Below are positions 1-8,061 of a stretch of 47,659 nt of DNA, in pieces (the first letter of the stretch is position 1; each line of letters begins with the position of its first letter). Made by a program: the position numbers and the translations under genes. This stretch comes from JAPLYB01 sp964500015 (GTDB taxonomy: Archaea > Nanobdellota > Nanobdellia > Pacearchaeales > UBA284): contig CAZCMN010000002.1 in NCBI GenBank assembly GCA_964500015.1, positions 1-47,659 of the forward strand, in the 5' to 3' direction. The notes under the pieces were generated by a model. The model had not been told where the DNA came from. It worked only from the letters and a program-made list of their open reading frames with translations, and did no database searches.

Positions 1-54
1 ATTACCTTTGTAAAAGAAATCAGGGTGTCGCAGGTTCAAATCCTGTCGGGCCCG
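1..54 (+). tRNA. 3' part of an intron-containing tRNA, cut by window edge; Lys-like
   Basis: Visible parts are an anticodon-stem 3' strand TCAGG, variable loop GTGTC, T arm GCAGG-TTCAAAT-CCTGT, acceptor strand CGGGCCC and discriminator G. The variable loop, acceptor strand and discriminator match the complete tRNA-Lys near 46.8 kb, so a lysine isoacceptor is the best guess. The bases before the anticodon stem do not form a normal loop with a matching CCTGA strand, so the window probably opens inside an intron. The anticodon is not visible and identity is not proven. Confidence 0.8.
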
Positions 55-57
55 TTT

Positions 58-78
58 TTGCAGGATTGAACCTGCGCA
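58..78. repeat. Short degenerate family-2 palindrome
   Basis: TTGCAGGATTG-AA-CCTGCGCA carries both ends of the family-2 repeat (CTTGCAGGAT and CCTGCGCA on this strand) with almost no core. It lies directly behind the tRNA. The match is short, so relation to the full copies at 22.6, 29.9 and 38.1 kb is likely but not certain. Confidence 0.45.
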
Positions 79-88
79 GGTTCAAATC

Positions 89-137
89 TGCTTGAAAATC
101 CGGGATTTTCGGCATGTCAAAAATCTCCTGATTTCTA
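89..137. repeat. Family-1 palindromic element, two hairpins
   Basis: TGCTT opens the element. Hairpin 1 is GAAAATC-CGG-GATTTTC, linker GGCATGTC, hairpin 2 is AAATC-TCCT-GATTT. The linker and A-run/T-run stems match the other family-1 copies. Confidence 0.7.
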
Positions 138-141
138 AACA

Positions 142-154
142 CTGTCGAGCCCGT
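142..154 (+). repeat. Degenerate copy of the tRNA 3' end
   Basis: CTGTCGAGCCCGT differs at one base from CTGTCGGGCCCGT, the last 12 bases of the tRNA at 43-54 plus one following base, and lies 99 nt downstream. Such a copy could be an old attachment-site half or a trace of local duplication. At 13 nt, chance cannot be excluded. Confidence 0.4.
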
Positions 155-258
155 ACTGAAACTTTCCGACAAGATTTTTCTTAGAGATTAATCTAAAACA
201 AAAGCGCCCGGAAAAGAAAGAAATTAGCCGAGCGCTAAAAGCATAGTTGAATATTATT

Positions 259-462
259 TTATCTTTTTCCCGGATTTTTTGGCATAATGCTTAAATTTTT
301 TTTACAGACACTACATACTTGACAATCTCCCAGATTATACACTGTGTCGTAAGCTCCACATTCATCACAAACACCTTCTTGAATCGAGCGATTTGCAGCG
401 GTTTCTAAATTTGTTAACCATTTGGCTAATTTTGTGACTTCCTCAAAATGTTCTTTTGCCAT
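259..462 (-). CDS. Small zinc-ribbon-like protein
   Basis: A 67-residue protein starting MAKEHFEEV. Residues about 32-57 hold CDEC and CQVCSVC, four to five cysteines spaced like a zinc ribbon, followed by a basic tail. I chose the ATG at 462: the frame stays open further upstream, but that extension enters the palindromic element at 482-648 and encodes no recognisable sequence. No specific family is recognised. Small zinc ribbons of this kind in archaea often bind nucleic acid or protein, but that is only a general expectation. Confidence 0.65.
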   Translation of the reverse strand: MAKEHFEEVTKLAKWLTNLETAANRSIQEGVCDECGAYDTVYNLGDCQVCSVCKKNLSIMPKNPGKR

Positions 463-481
463 TTTTTTATTTTCTTTTTTG

Positions 482-648
482 TGCTCGAAAAAGAGAACTT
501 GCTCAAAAATGAACCATTTTTGGGCACACAAGGAAATTCACAAATTTCCTGTGTCCCAAAAACTAGTGAGTTTTTTAGGACACCAAAAATAAATTTGTTA
601 TTTTTTAGTGTTTTCGGCATCACAAAAATGCAAAGCATTTTTTATGAT
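482..648. repeat. Family-1 palindromic element, large multi-hairpin copy
   Basis: Opens TGCTCGAAAA. Successive hairpins are AAAAATG-GAAC-CATTTTT-type at 505-521, AGGAAATT-CAC-AAATTTCCT, AAAAACT-AGT-GAGTTTTT and a weaker AAAAATAAATT hairpin. It then continues TTTTCGGCATCAC and ends with AAAAATG-CAAAG-CATTTTTTATGAT. The closing module GGCATCACAAAAATG...CATTTTTTATGAT recurs at 20.4, 24.2, 33.9 and 41.9 kb. The element occupies most of the gap between the small zinc protein and the 559-residue gene. Confidence 0.85.
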
Positions 649-713
649 TTAGTAATATATTCTAGAATAAGTTTTATTTATACTCTGGCTATATAAAGTA
701 TATACTTTATAGA

Positions 714-2393
714 CTAATGTCTTGGATTAAGTGCGGACATCACAGCGCTTCTTAATTTATTGCCATACACATCCCTTTTCACCATTCCCAAAACTGTACG
801 ATAGTATCTTAAAAATCTTACATGAAGACTAGACTGTTTTTCTGATAGAGAGATATGGTGGTGTCTTGGGTTTTTATATAGATGATTAGATTCTCCAGCT
901 ATTGCCCCTAAAACAAAGAGTGCCCTATATAACTCTTTTTTTGGTAGAAAGCGTCTTAAAAAAGATTGCATTTCTCTATATCCTTTAAAGTCTCCATCAA
1001 GTTCTAATGCATAATTCATCTGGTTTCGATATTCTTTTCCACTTATTCCAGATAAAACTTCTTGAGCTTGAAGAAAGTCAACAAAGTCTGATAAACCATC
1101 ATCAAGCCTGCAATGAAAAACATCAATCACACGAACCCCTTTTAACTTGTTATAGGGGTCAGTTACTGCAATAAAATTTGAATTGTTAGCATCTCCAACA
1201 ACAACTTTTGATTTTCTTCCTGCATATAGTGGATGGATTAATTCGTTTCTAATTGTTCTTAGTGTCTGAGAATTTAGTGTTTGAGCAACTCCTGGACCAG
1301 TTTTGTATCTTACAATTTCTTCTAGTTTTCTTATTAGGATATCAAGGGCTTCTTCTTCACTTAGCTGGCTTGGTCTTAATACTTTATCAGATTTGAGAGA
1401 GTCTGCTGTTTTATGGAATTGTACAAGTGCTTCAAGGCACATTCTTGTTACTTCAGTTCTTCTTCCCCTAAAATAAGTTCGGTCATATGCCCTGCCTTCA
1501 TTGAAGATAAATCTTTCTTGGGCTTGTTTGCTTAATTCAATAAATTCATCACCTCGACTATCTGGGGGGGGTATAGAGTAATCAATTAGACCCAATCCTG
1601 CCAAATAGTGAATATCTGACATAAGAATACGTAATCTTTCTGATGGAACACTTTTTATTAATTCTTTTATTGGTAATGGTTTTCCATGCTCATTTAATTG
1701 ATTAATCAAACCTAATTGTCTTCCTCCTAGTTGCATGAATTCTGAAAAAGGGGTTCTTCCAGGATAATAAGGCATAAAAATCATTTGTGGATTTGTATAT
1801 CTTGCACTTGGATGATTTGGATGAATATACAGAACTTCTACAACTGGAGATTCTGGTTGTCTTGAAAGATGATATAGTCTTAATGCTTCTAATCTTGTTT
1901 TTCTTCTTTGTCCTTTTGAACTTCCACAACTGTCTATTGGGTTCATGAATGAGACCTTTGAAATCATGCTGAGAGTTTTATCTTCTTCTGGTAAGTGGTC
2001 TGTTGTTGCTCTTGAACCCATTTCTGATTCAATTCCAGTAATTGTTTCCATTTCATCTATTCTTTCAATTTCTCTTTCAATTTCCCTTATAGGGCGGAGT
2101 ATTTTTGTATCCGGGAGTATTTCTCCTTCTAGTTCTGGTTTTATGATGTTTTTTGAGGGAATTGTTGAACACTTGTACCTAACAGTAGCTGGAAAAAGAA
2201 GAGATCTCAAACCAACAGATGGTTCTGACAAAGAACAATCTCCTAATCTTATATTAACTCCTCCAGAAAGCATACTTCTTCTTTCTTCATAACCAAATAC
2301 TGAATTGTGACCCCAATCAACTGGTCCAGAGCTAAAATTATGTAACAAATATTCATTCATACTTTCAGCAGTGTCTTCTTCTCTTGCGGACAT
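714..2393 (-). CDS. Large protein with possible aminoglycoside-phosphotransferase-like kinase fold
   Basis: A 559-residue protein with no signal peptide or membrane helix. Around residues 394-404, VVVGDANNSNF resembles the catalytic loop of APH/choline-kinase-like enzymes (HGDxxxxN, here with the His replaced). About 20 residues later, VIDVFHCRLDDGLSDF resembles their DxD metal site. A segment near residue 345 (CLEALVQFH) fits the helix that normally precedes the loop. The N-terminal ~200 residues are unlike anything I recognise and include a charged stretch (REIEREIERIDEME). It follows the AbrB-PhoU-like gene by 14 nt, so the two are probably co-transcribed. The kinase assignment is inference from motif order; substrate unknown. 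Confidence 0.55.
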   Translation of the reverse strand: MSAREEDTAESMNEYLLHNFSSGPVDWGHNSVFGYEERRSMLSGGVNIRLGDCSLSEPSVGLRSLLFPATVRYKCSTIPSKNIIKPELEGEILPDTKILRPIREIEREIERIDEMETITGIESEMGSRATTDHLPEEDKTLSMISKVSFMNPIDSCGSSKGQRRKTRLEALRLYHLSRQPESPVVEVLYIHPNHPSARYTNPQMIFMPYYPGRTPFSEFMQLGGRQLGLINQLNEHGKPLPIKELIKSVPSERLRILMSDIHYLAGLGLIDYSIPPPDSRGDEFIELSKQAQERFIFNEGRAYDRTYFRGRRTEVTRMCLEALVQFHKTADSLKSDKVLRPSQLSEEEALDILIRKLEEIVRYKTGPGVAQTLNSQTLRTIRNELIHPLYAGRKSKVVVGDANNSNFIAVTDPYNKLKGVRVIDVFHCRLDDGLSDFVDFLQAQEVLSGISGKEYRNQMNYALELDGDFKGYREMQSFLRRFLPKKELYRALFVLGAIAGESNHLYKNPRHHHISLSEKQSSLHVRFLRYYRTVLGMVKRDVYGNKLRSAVMSALNPRH

Positions 2394-2407
2394 TTTTAAA
2401 TTTTTTT

Positions 2408-3382
2408 CTAATTATTATATACACTTCGGTTTATTGCATGGATTTCCCTGACTATGCTTCTTATTTTTTCACAAATTTCAGGAAAACCTTTTTTACCACC
2501 GCCCTTTTCAACTAAGAAATCGCATTTTTTGTGTAACTCTCTTTTTTTAGAAGATAATTCAAAAGCAAGGTTTATATCTTTTATATGCCTTGCTTTCATA
2601 ACAAGAAGATAATAGTTTTCTATTTCTTTAAAAATTTCTTTAACTAATCTAACTATGGTTTTATCTTTGTTTAACTTGTTTTTTTTGATTAAGATACTCA
2701 TCTCTTTAAGTCTGTCGCTTATAAATTCTAATCTGAAATTAGTATTCCAAGATTCAAATAAATCTGCTAATTTTACTGTAGAAACTAAAAAAGGATTTTC
2801 TAGTTTTTGTTTGAATAATTTTTGTGATAAAAAGAATAAACCATTTACATCTTCATCTCTGCTTACCATTTCTTCAAGTTCTTTTTCAGAAATATTTTCT
2901 TTATCTAAAAGAGAGCAAAAATCCTGAAATAAGGATCTTACCATTATATCTATTCTTACTGTTAGTTCTTCAAACTTAATTGTTTCTGGATCAAAAAATA
3001 CTTTTGCGACAATTTCATCATTTGATTGTTTGACAATTTCCATAGCCATCAGGTTTTGAATTGTTTCTTTTATAAAGGGCTGCCTTTTCTTTATTTCACT
3101 TCCATGAAGCCTTATTGTTGAGAAATTTTTTAAATAAGAGGCGATAATTTCTCTCTTTATTTGCCATTCATCTTTTTTATCAATACAGACAGAGATTCCT
3201 TTATCTGCTCTCTCTAATTTTTTTTGGTCTGGGCTTAGTATTAATTGTCCAAATTCATTTTCATCAAAAAAAACCAAGTCACCTTTTTCTAGCTTGTTTT
3301 TGTCTATCCAGTCTTTTGGAATGGACAATACATGAGACGAATCTCCAAATTTTATCAATCTTCTGGCTTCTTTGGATTTCAT
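2408..3382 (-). CDS. AbrB/SpoVT-domain PhoU-like regulator
   Basis: The first ~45 residues (RRLIKFGDSSHVLSIPKDW...GDLV) form a swapped-hairpin AbrB-type DNA-binding domain with the typical SIPKxW core. The rest of the 324 residues is helical with PhoU-like spacing of two repeats. This architecture is common in archaea and is usually annotated as a phosphate-uptake regulator. No phosphate transporter genes are visible nearby, so the regulated process is uncertain. It is the first gene of a minus-strand pair with the 559-residue protein, and the family-1 element at 3556-3608 lies in its upstream region. Confidence 0.75.
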   Translation of the reverse strand: MKSKEARRLIKFGDSSHVLSIPKDWIDKNKLEKGDLVFFDENEFGQLILSPDQKKLERADKGISVCIDKKDEWQIKREIIASYLKNFSTIRLHGSEIKKRQPFIKETIQNLMAMEIVKQSNDEIVAKVFFDPETIKFEELTVRIDIMVRSLFQDFCSLLDKENISEKELEEMVSRDEDVNGLFFLSQKLFKQKLENPFLVSTVKLADLFESWNTNFRLEFISDRLKEMSILIKKNKLNKDKTIVRLVKEIFKEIENYYLLVMKARHIKDINLAFELSSKKRELHKKCDFLVEKGGGKKGFPEICEKIRSIVREIHAINRSVYNN

Positions 3383-3555
3383 TTTAACTATACTTAAAAT
3401 TTAACATTAGAGCACAACATATGTAGTATATACTCTGGACTATTTTATATAAATATGGCTTTATAAGCTTTTTGATTTTTCATATTCGATAAAATCTTTT
3501 TTAGTATCTACTATATCATAGAAATCTTTTTAAAGTCTTAAGAAAAGGTATATTG

Positions 3556-3608
3556 TGCTAAAAATTAAAAGATTTTTGGCATGCAGAAAATTTCCTAATT
3601 TTCTAGCA
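3556..3608. repeat. Family-1 palindromic element, minimal two-hairpin copy
   Basis: The clearest small copy. Hairpin 1 is GCTAAAAAT...ATTTTTGGC (9 bp with one G-T). After AT comes hairpin 2, AGAAAATT-TCCT-AATTTTCT, and the outer TGCT pairs with AGCA. The remainder of the 272-nt gap between divergent genes (3383-3654) is A/T-rich promoter-like sequence. Confidence 0.85.
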
Positions 3609-3654
3609 TCAGTTTAAATTTAAGACTAAGGGATAAATATATTTTTAATATAAA

Positions 3655-5301
3655 ATGACTAATGATAAACAACCAATGTATATATTGCCGGAGAACATAC
3701 AAAGAATGATAGGACGAGATGCTCAAAGAAATAATATTCTTGCTGCTAGATTGGTAGCTGAGACAGTTAAGACAACTCTTGGACCTAAGGGCATGGATAA
3801 GATGCTTGTTGATTCTTTAGGAGATATAACTGTTACAAATGATGGTGTTACTATTTTAGATGAAATGGAAATAGAACATCCTGCTGCTAAGATGGTTGTT
3901 GAAATTGCTAAAACTCAGGAAGCTGAAGTTGGAGATGGAACTACAACAGCAGTAATTCTTGCTGGAAAGTTATTAGAAAACGCGGAAAAATTATTAGATG
4001 AAAAAATTCATCCAACTATTATAGCAAGAGGTTATAGGCTTGCAGCTGAAAAAGCTCAAGAAATTTCTAGAGAATTAGCTATAAAAGTCTTGCCTGAAAA
4101 TGAGGATCTTTTAAAACAAGTTTCAATGACTGCAATGGTTGGAAAAGGAGCAGAAGCTGCTAAGGAAAGATTAAGCGCCATAATTGTTAAGGCAATAAAA
4201 CAAGTTATGGAAAAAACAGATGAAGGAATAAGGGTCCATAAAGATAATATTAAGATTGAAAAAAGAAAAGGAGATGGAATTGAAGATACTGAATTAATTG
4301 AAGGAATTGTTATTGATAAAGAGAAAGTTCATACTGATATGCCTTCCCAAGTTAAGGATGCTAAAATTGCTTTATTGAATATGGCTTTAGAATTAAAGAA
4401 TCCTGAGACAGACACTAAAGTAAGCATTTCAATGCCAGAACAATTACAAGCTTTTTTAGATCAAGAAGATAAAATGTTAAAAGAGATGGTTAGTAAGATT
4501 AAGAAAAGCGGGGCTAATGTTGTTTTATGCCAGAAAGGAATTGATGATATTGCACAATACTATTTGTCTAAAGAAGGGATTTTAGCTGTAAGAAGAATTA
4601 AAGCAGATGATATTGATAAATTAGGTAAGGCAACTAGTGCTAAGGTTATTAGTAATTTAAATGAATTAACTGAAAAAGAATTAGGATATGCTGCCCTAGT
4701 TAATGAAGTTAAAGATGGGGATGATGAAGGAATGTTATATATTACTGGATGCAAGAATCCTAAGGCATTGACTATTTTGATTAGGGGCGGAACAAGCCAT
4801 GTTATTGATGAAATTGAAAGAGCTATAAAAGATGGTATAGGAGATGTTACAGTTGCATTAGAGAAAGGATATATTGTTGCTGGTGGAGGAGCTTTTGAAT
4901 TAGAATTACAAAAAAGATTAAAGAAATTTTCTCAAGGAATTCGAGGAAGAGAGCAATTAGCTATTAATGCTTTTGCAGATGCTCTTGAAGTTATTCCTAG
5001 AACATTGGCTGAAAATGCTGGCCTAGATCCTATTGAAGTCTTAACAGAATTAAGAGCAAGACATGAAGAAGGCAAAGCAACATTTGGAATCGATGTTTCT
5101 GTCAATGTTTCTATTGCAGGCGAGATTTGCGATACGCTTGCGAAAGGAATAGTCGAACCTCTTGAAATCAAAGTTCAGGCTTTAAAATCATCTTCTGAAG
5201 TAGCAACAATGATATTAAGGATAGATGATGTTATTGCTTCTTCAAAGAGTGGTGGAGGAATGTCTGGAATGCCGCCACAAGGTATGGGCGGATATGATTA
5301 A
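3655..5301 (+). CDS. thsA: Thermosome subunit (group II chaperonin)
   Basis: A 548-residue full-length group II chaperonin that folds proteins in the cytosol as a double ring with a built-in lid. Signature segments are TTLGPKGMDKMLV near residue 43, NDGVTIL near 62, the ATPase motif GDGTTT near 97 and GGGAFE in the second equatorial half. The C-terminus ends GGGMSGMPPQGMGGYD, the Gly/Met-rich tail that lines the cavity. Only one subunit gene is seen in this window. The gene stands alone, with its own upstream A/T-rich region and the family-1 copy about 50 nt before the start. Confidence 0.97.
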   Translation: MTNDKQPMYILPENIQRMIGRDAQRNNILAARLVAETVKTTLGPKGMDKMLVDSLGDITVTNDGVTILDEMEIEHPAAKMVVEIAKTQEAEVGDGTTTAVILAGKLLENAEKLLDEKIHPTIIARGYRLAAEKAQEISRELAIKVLPENEDLLKQVSMTAMVGKGAEAAKERLSAIIVKAIKQVMEKTDEGIRVHKDNIKIEKRKGDGIEDTELIEGIVIDKEKVHTDMPSQVKDAKIALLNMALELKNPETDTKVSISMPEQLQAFLDQEDKMLKEMVSKIKKSGANVVLCQKGIDDIAQYYLSKEGILAVRRIKADDIDKLGKATSAKVISNLNELTEKELGYAALVNEVKDGDDEGMLYITGCKNPKALTILIRGGTSHVIDEIERAIKDGIGDVTVALEKGYIVAGGGAFELELQKRLKKFSQGIRGREQLAINAFADALEVIPRTLAENAGLDPIEVLTELRARHEEGKATFGIDVSVNVSIAGEICDTLAKGIVEPLEIKVQALKSSSEVATMILRIDDVIASSKSGGGMSGMPPQGMGGYD

Positions 5302-5334
5302 AAAGATTTTTATATCTGGTTCTTTTTTAAATTT

Positions 5335-5940
5335 ATGAAAAGATTGTTTTTAACATCCGAAGCATTCAAGGTTCTTGATAAATTTGTTGATTTATTTAAA
5401 ATTAAACCTAAAGATTTGACTGTTGCTTTTATTCCAACTGCTGCCGAACTTTACAAAGATCCTTGGTTTATGGAAGCAGATAAAAAGAAATTAATTGAAT
5501 TAGGGTTTAAGATTATTGAAATTGATTTGAATTCAAAAAAAACTGTTTCTGATTTGAAAAAATCAGATATAATCTTTATTGCTGGGGGAAATACTTTTTA
5601 TTTATTAGAAAAATTAAGAAAAAATAAAATTGATGAATTAATTAAATTTCTTGTAAATAAAGGGAAGATTTATGTTGGTTCAAGTGCAGGATCTGTAGTT
5701 GCATGTAAGTCAATTGAATATGTCAAAAGTATAGATGATCCAGAAAAAGCATTAGGTTTAGATTCTTATGGCGGATTAGGATTATTTAATCATTATATCC
5801 TGCCACATGCTGATGATCAGAAATTTAAAGATAAATTCGATAAGATCTTTGATGATTTCCCCAAGTTAAAAAAAGATATAATAAAGATAGGAAACAATCA
5901 AGCTATTTTTGTTCAAGGAGATAAATGGGAGATTGTTTAG
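5335..5940 (+). CDS. Peptidase S51 family (dipeptidase E-like)
   Basis: A 201-residue protein of the class-I glutamine-amidotransferase-like fold. IFIAGGNTFYLLEKLR near residue 83 and the nucleophile elbow GSSAGSVV near 117 are characteristic of the S51 family (PepE, cyanophycinase-like). HYILPHAD near 152 supplies the likely histidine. Family members cleave Asp-X dipeptides or related substrates; the exact substrate cannot be read from sequence. A TATA-like TTTATAT at about 5309-5315 sits roughly 20 nt before the ATG, which suggests a leaderless transcript. Confidence 0.82.
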   Translation: MKRLFLTSEAFKVLDKFVDLFKIKPKDLTVAFIPTAAELYKDPWFMEADKKKLIELGFKIIEIDLNSKKTVSDLKKSDIIFIAGGNTFYLLEKLRKNKIDELIKFLVNKGKIYVGSSAGSVVACKSIEYVKSIDDPEKALGLDSYGGLGLFNHYILPHADDQKFKDKFDKIFDDFPKLKKDIIKIGNNQAIFVQGDKWEIV

Positions 5941-5984
5941 ATAGTTTCAAATTCATTTGAAGTTATCGCTTGATTTATAAACGC

Positions 5985-6002
5985 AAAAATTCTAGAATTT
6001 TT
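5985..6002. repeat. Lone family-1-like hairpin next to ribosome-binding site
   Basis: AAAAATTCTAGAATTTTT is a perfect 18-nt palindrome, preceded by CGC and followed immediately by AGGAGG (6003-6008), the Shine-Dalgarno-like site of the SIMPL gene. It has the A-run/T-run stem of family-1 modules but no linkers or outer stem. Folding could influence ribosome access. Confidence 0.55.
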
Positions 6003-6026
6003 AGGAGGTTAAACTATTTAGATAAA

Positions 6027-6788
6027 ATGCAAAAACTAAAAAACAAAGAAGCAGCAAGTGATTCTGTTAAAGTTACTTGGATAATTGCTGGCTTGATAGT
6101 TGTTTTGGCAGCTGTTGCATTAATTGTTTTCTTGAGCTTAAGACCTGGAACAACTGTAACAACTAGTGGGAATTCTGTTGTTAAAGCAGATCCAGATTTA
6201 GTTACAGTATACTTTAATGTTGAAACAAATGGCTCAACAGCAAAGGAAGCGAAAGATAAAAACTCGGAAATTGTTGATAATACAATAACAGAGCTATTGA
6301 AGAAAAGCATTGAAAGAAAAGATATTGTTACAGAAAACTTCAATATTTATCCAGAATATGACTGGAGCAATAGAAAACAAGAGATTATTGGATATAGGGC
6401 AACCCATTCAATAAAAGTTCAATTATCTTCTACTAAGATGGAAAAAGCAGGAGATGTTATTGATGCTGGTGTTGATACAGGAGCTTTAATATCTTATATC
6501 AATTTTGAATTAAGTCAAGCAAAGCAAAATGAACTTAAAGCAGAAGCTTTAAAACTTGCTACACAAGATGCAAGGATTAAAGCAGAAAGCATGGCTTCTG
6601 GTTTAGGAAAAAACATAGGGAGTGTTGTTTCAATTGTTGATTCAAGTTTTGGATATAATCCATGGCCAATCTACAGAAATGATATGATGGCTGTTGGAGC
6701 AAGTGAAGCAAAATCCGCTGTAACAAATATCCAACCAGGACAGCAAGAAGTTAATGCTCAAGTTTCAGTAACTTATAAGTTGATTTAA
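6027..6788 (+). CDS. Membrane-anchored SIMPL (DUF541) domain protein
   Basis: A 253-residue protein. Residues about 17-39 form one transmembrane helix (WIIAGLIVVLAAVALIVFL). The remainder, beginning GNSVVKADPDLVTVYFNVET, is a SIMPL domain, recognisable by the opening 'G.G.v...PD.a...v.v' pattern and the later ALKLATQDARIKAESMASGLG segment. It probably faces outward. Family members are secreted or periplasmic proteins of poorly defined role. I chose the ATG at 6027; a TTG further upstream at 5970 would read through the palindrome and the AGGAGG. The SD-to-ATG spacing of about 18 nt is long. Confidence 0.85.
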   Translation: MQKLKNKEAASDSVKVTWIIAGLIVVLAAVALIVFLSLRPGTTVTTSGNSVVKADPDLVTVYFNVETNGSTAKEAKDKNSEIVDNTITELLKKSIERKDIVTENFNIYPEYDWSNRKQEIIGYRATHSIKVQLSSTKMEKAGDVIDAGVDTGALISYINFELSQAKQNELKAEALKLATQDARIKAESMASGLGKNIGSVVSIVDSSFGYNPWPIYRNDMMAVGASEAKSAVTNIQPGQQEVNAQVSVTYKLI

Positions 6789-6824
6789 GGTTAAGTTAAT
6801 TTTTGTTAACCTTTTTATTTTTTA
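6789..6824 (+). terminator. Hairpin plus T-tract terminator
   Basis: GGTTAA (6789-6794) pairs with TTAACC (6806-6811) and is followed by TTTTTATTTTTT. It starts one base after the SIMPL stop codon. Confidence 0.7.
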
Positions 6825-6921
6825 AATTAGGGGTAAGTATCGAGGCAAGGTACAAATAATTTGATTGGTGTGCTTTAGTTACATTTCATGCGCTTTGTTA
6901 AATAAAATAAACTAAAAAAAC

Positions 6922-7500
6922 ATGAATATGGAAAAATATATTATTGTTAATCTTGAAGATGAGAAATCAAGAAAATTAGGAGAAGCTATTTCTAATCCTA
7001 ATTGCAAAAAGATTATTAATTTACTGGCTGAAAAAGAATTGACTGCTTCTGAAATTTCTAAAGAACTGAAAATTCAATTAAATGCTTTAGATTATAATCT
7101 GAAAAAATTGATTGATTCTGGAATAATTGAGAAAAGCAAGCATTTCTGGAGTGTTAAAGGAAAGAAAATTCCAAGTTACAGGGTAGTGAATAAAGTCATT
7201 GTTATTCAACCTAAAAAAACTTCAAATTCAAATGTTTATTCTAAATTAAAAGGATTTATTCCTATTGTTCTAGTTTTAGCTTTATTAACTTTGATAATTG
7301 CTTTGCAAGCTAGTCAATCTTTTATGAGAACAGCCAGTGTTAATGATGATAAAGTATTGCAAGCTCCTGCAGCAGCAGGAGTTGAGAATGTCAATTTAGA
7401 AGCTCAAAAAACTTTAACATTCCAGCCATGGATGTGGTTTGCTCTTGGAGCTTTGATTGCAATTGCGATTATAATTGGAATTAATTGGAGAAGATTATAG
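6922..7500 (+). CDS. Membrane-anchored winged-helix regulator
   Basis: A 192-residue protein. Residues 20-90 form an ArsR-like winged helix (ISNPNCKKIINLLAEKELTASEISKELKI, then NYNLKKLIDSGIIE-type recognition helix and wing). Two hydrophobic helices follow, GFIPIVLVLALLTLIIALQA near 111-130 and WMWFALGALIAIAIIIG near 172-188, separated by a short outward loop. The layout suggests a DNA-binding domain tethered to the membrane, as in several archaeal one-component sensors. Two Met codons (6922, 6928) are possible starts. Target genes unknown. Confidence 0.78.
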   Translation: MNMEKYIIVNLEDEKSRKLGEAISNPNCKKIINLLAEKELTASEISKELKIQLNALDYNLKKLIDSGIIEKSKHFWSVKGKKIPSYRVVNKVIVIQPKKTSNSNVYSKLKGFIPIVLVLALLTLIIALQASQSFMRTASVNDDKVLQAPAAAGVENVNLEAQKTLTFQPWMWFALGALIAIAIIIGINWRRL

Positions 7501-7504
7501 GAAT

Positions 7505-7544
7505 GTTTATAAATGTTAAATAACCTTATTTAATGTTAAATAAC
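7505..7544 (+). promoter_or_regulatory. Promoter and operator of the RelBE-like pair
   Basis: A TATA box TTTATAAAT (7505-7513) is followed by two direct copies of AATGTTAAATAAC about 20 bp apart. Between them is an inverted repeat, TTAAATAA-CC-TTATTTAA. The arrangement fits autoregulation by the antitoxin. Confidence 0.65.
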
Positions 7545-7559
7545 TAAGGAATATTAAAA

Positions 7560-7781
7560 ATGGCATTAAAAACCTTTAATGTAGATGAAAAAACCTATTG
7601 GGAGTTTTCTAAGTTTTGTAAAGAAAATGGAATAAGCATGAGCAAACAGATTGAAATTTTTATGGAAGCACAGCTAGAAACAGAACCAAAAGTTAGGCAA
7701 GAATATCTTGAGAAACTCGATAGAATAAGGAAAGGAAGATTTATAGAAGTAAAAGATTTCAAAAAAAGATATTTAAAGTAA
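7560..7781 (+). CDS. RelB-like antitoxin
   Basis: A 73-residue charged protein immediately before a RelE-family gene. The N-terminal part, MALKTFNVDEKTYWEFSKFC, followed by ENGISMSKQIEIFME, resembles a ribbon-helix-helix DNA-binding segment. The C-terminal half is helical and highly charged, as expected for toxin binding. The repeated operator upstream supports a DNA-binding antitoxin. Assignment rests on context plus general character, not on a specific motif. Confidence 0.7.
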   Translation: MALKTFNVDEKTYWEFSKFCKENGISMSKQIEIFMEAQLETEPKVRQEYLEKLDRIRKGRFIEVKDFKKRYLK

Positions 7782-7798
7782 TTCCTATTATTTTCTAG

Positions 7799-8059
7799 AT
7801 GTATAAAATAGAGGTATCTGACTTAGCAGATAAGAAATTTTTTAAGATAGCTAAGAAAAATAAACCTCTTTTTGAAGCAATTACAAAAAAGATTGATGAA
7901 TTGAAAACAAATCCTGAACATTTTAAACCATTAAGAGGATCAATGAAAGGAGAACGAAGAATTCATTTTGGTTCATTTGTCATGACTTTTGAAATAAATT
8001 TTGATTTAGGTATTGTAAAAATACTAGATTTTGATCATCACGATAAAATCTATTTTTAA
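7799..8059 (+). CDS. RelE/ParE-family toxin
   Basis: An 86-residue RelE-fold protein: MYKIEVSDLADKKFFKI, then IDELKTNPEHFKPLRG, then ERRIHFGSFVMTFEI, and the C-terminal ILDFDHHDKIY. The LRG...R.H.G.Y-like order and the final HD.IY are typical of the family, whose members cleave ribosome-bound mRNA or inhibit gyrase. It begins 17 nt after the antitoxin and ends two bases before the nth start codon, so toxin and DNA-repair gene may share a transcript. Confidence 0.85.
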   Translation: MYKIEVSDLADKKFFKIAKKNKPLFEAITKKIDELKTNPEHFKPLRGSMKGERRIHFGSFVMTFEINFDLGIVKILDFDHHDKIYF

Positions 8060-8061
8060 GC

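Noticed and set aside
463..531. Upstream extension of the small zinc protein
   Set aside because: The added residues are encoded by the end of a palindromic element and the intervening sequence; MAKEHFEEV is a normal start.
482..648. Possible CRISPR-like array suggested by repeated hairpins
   Set aside because: Units are not identical, spacing is irregular, there are no unique spacers and no cas genes. The pattern is that of palindromic elements.
5970..6026. TTG start for the SIMPL protein
   Set aside because: It would translate the palindrome and the AGGAGG site; the ATG at 6027 directly precedes the basic N-terminus and membrane helix.
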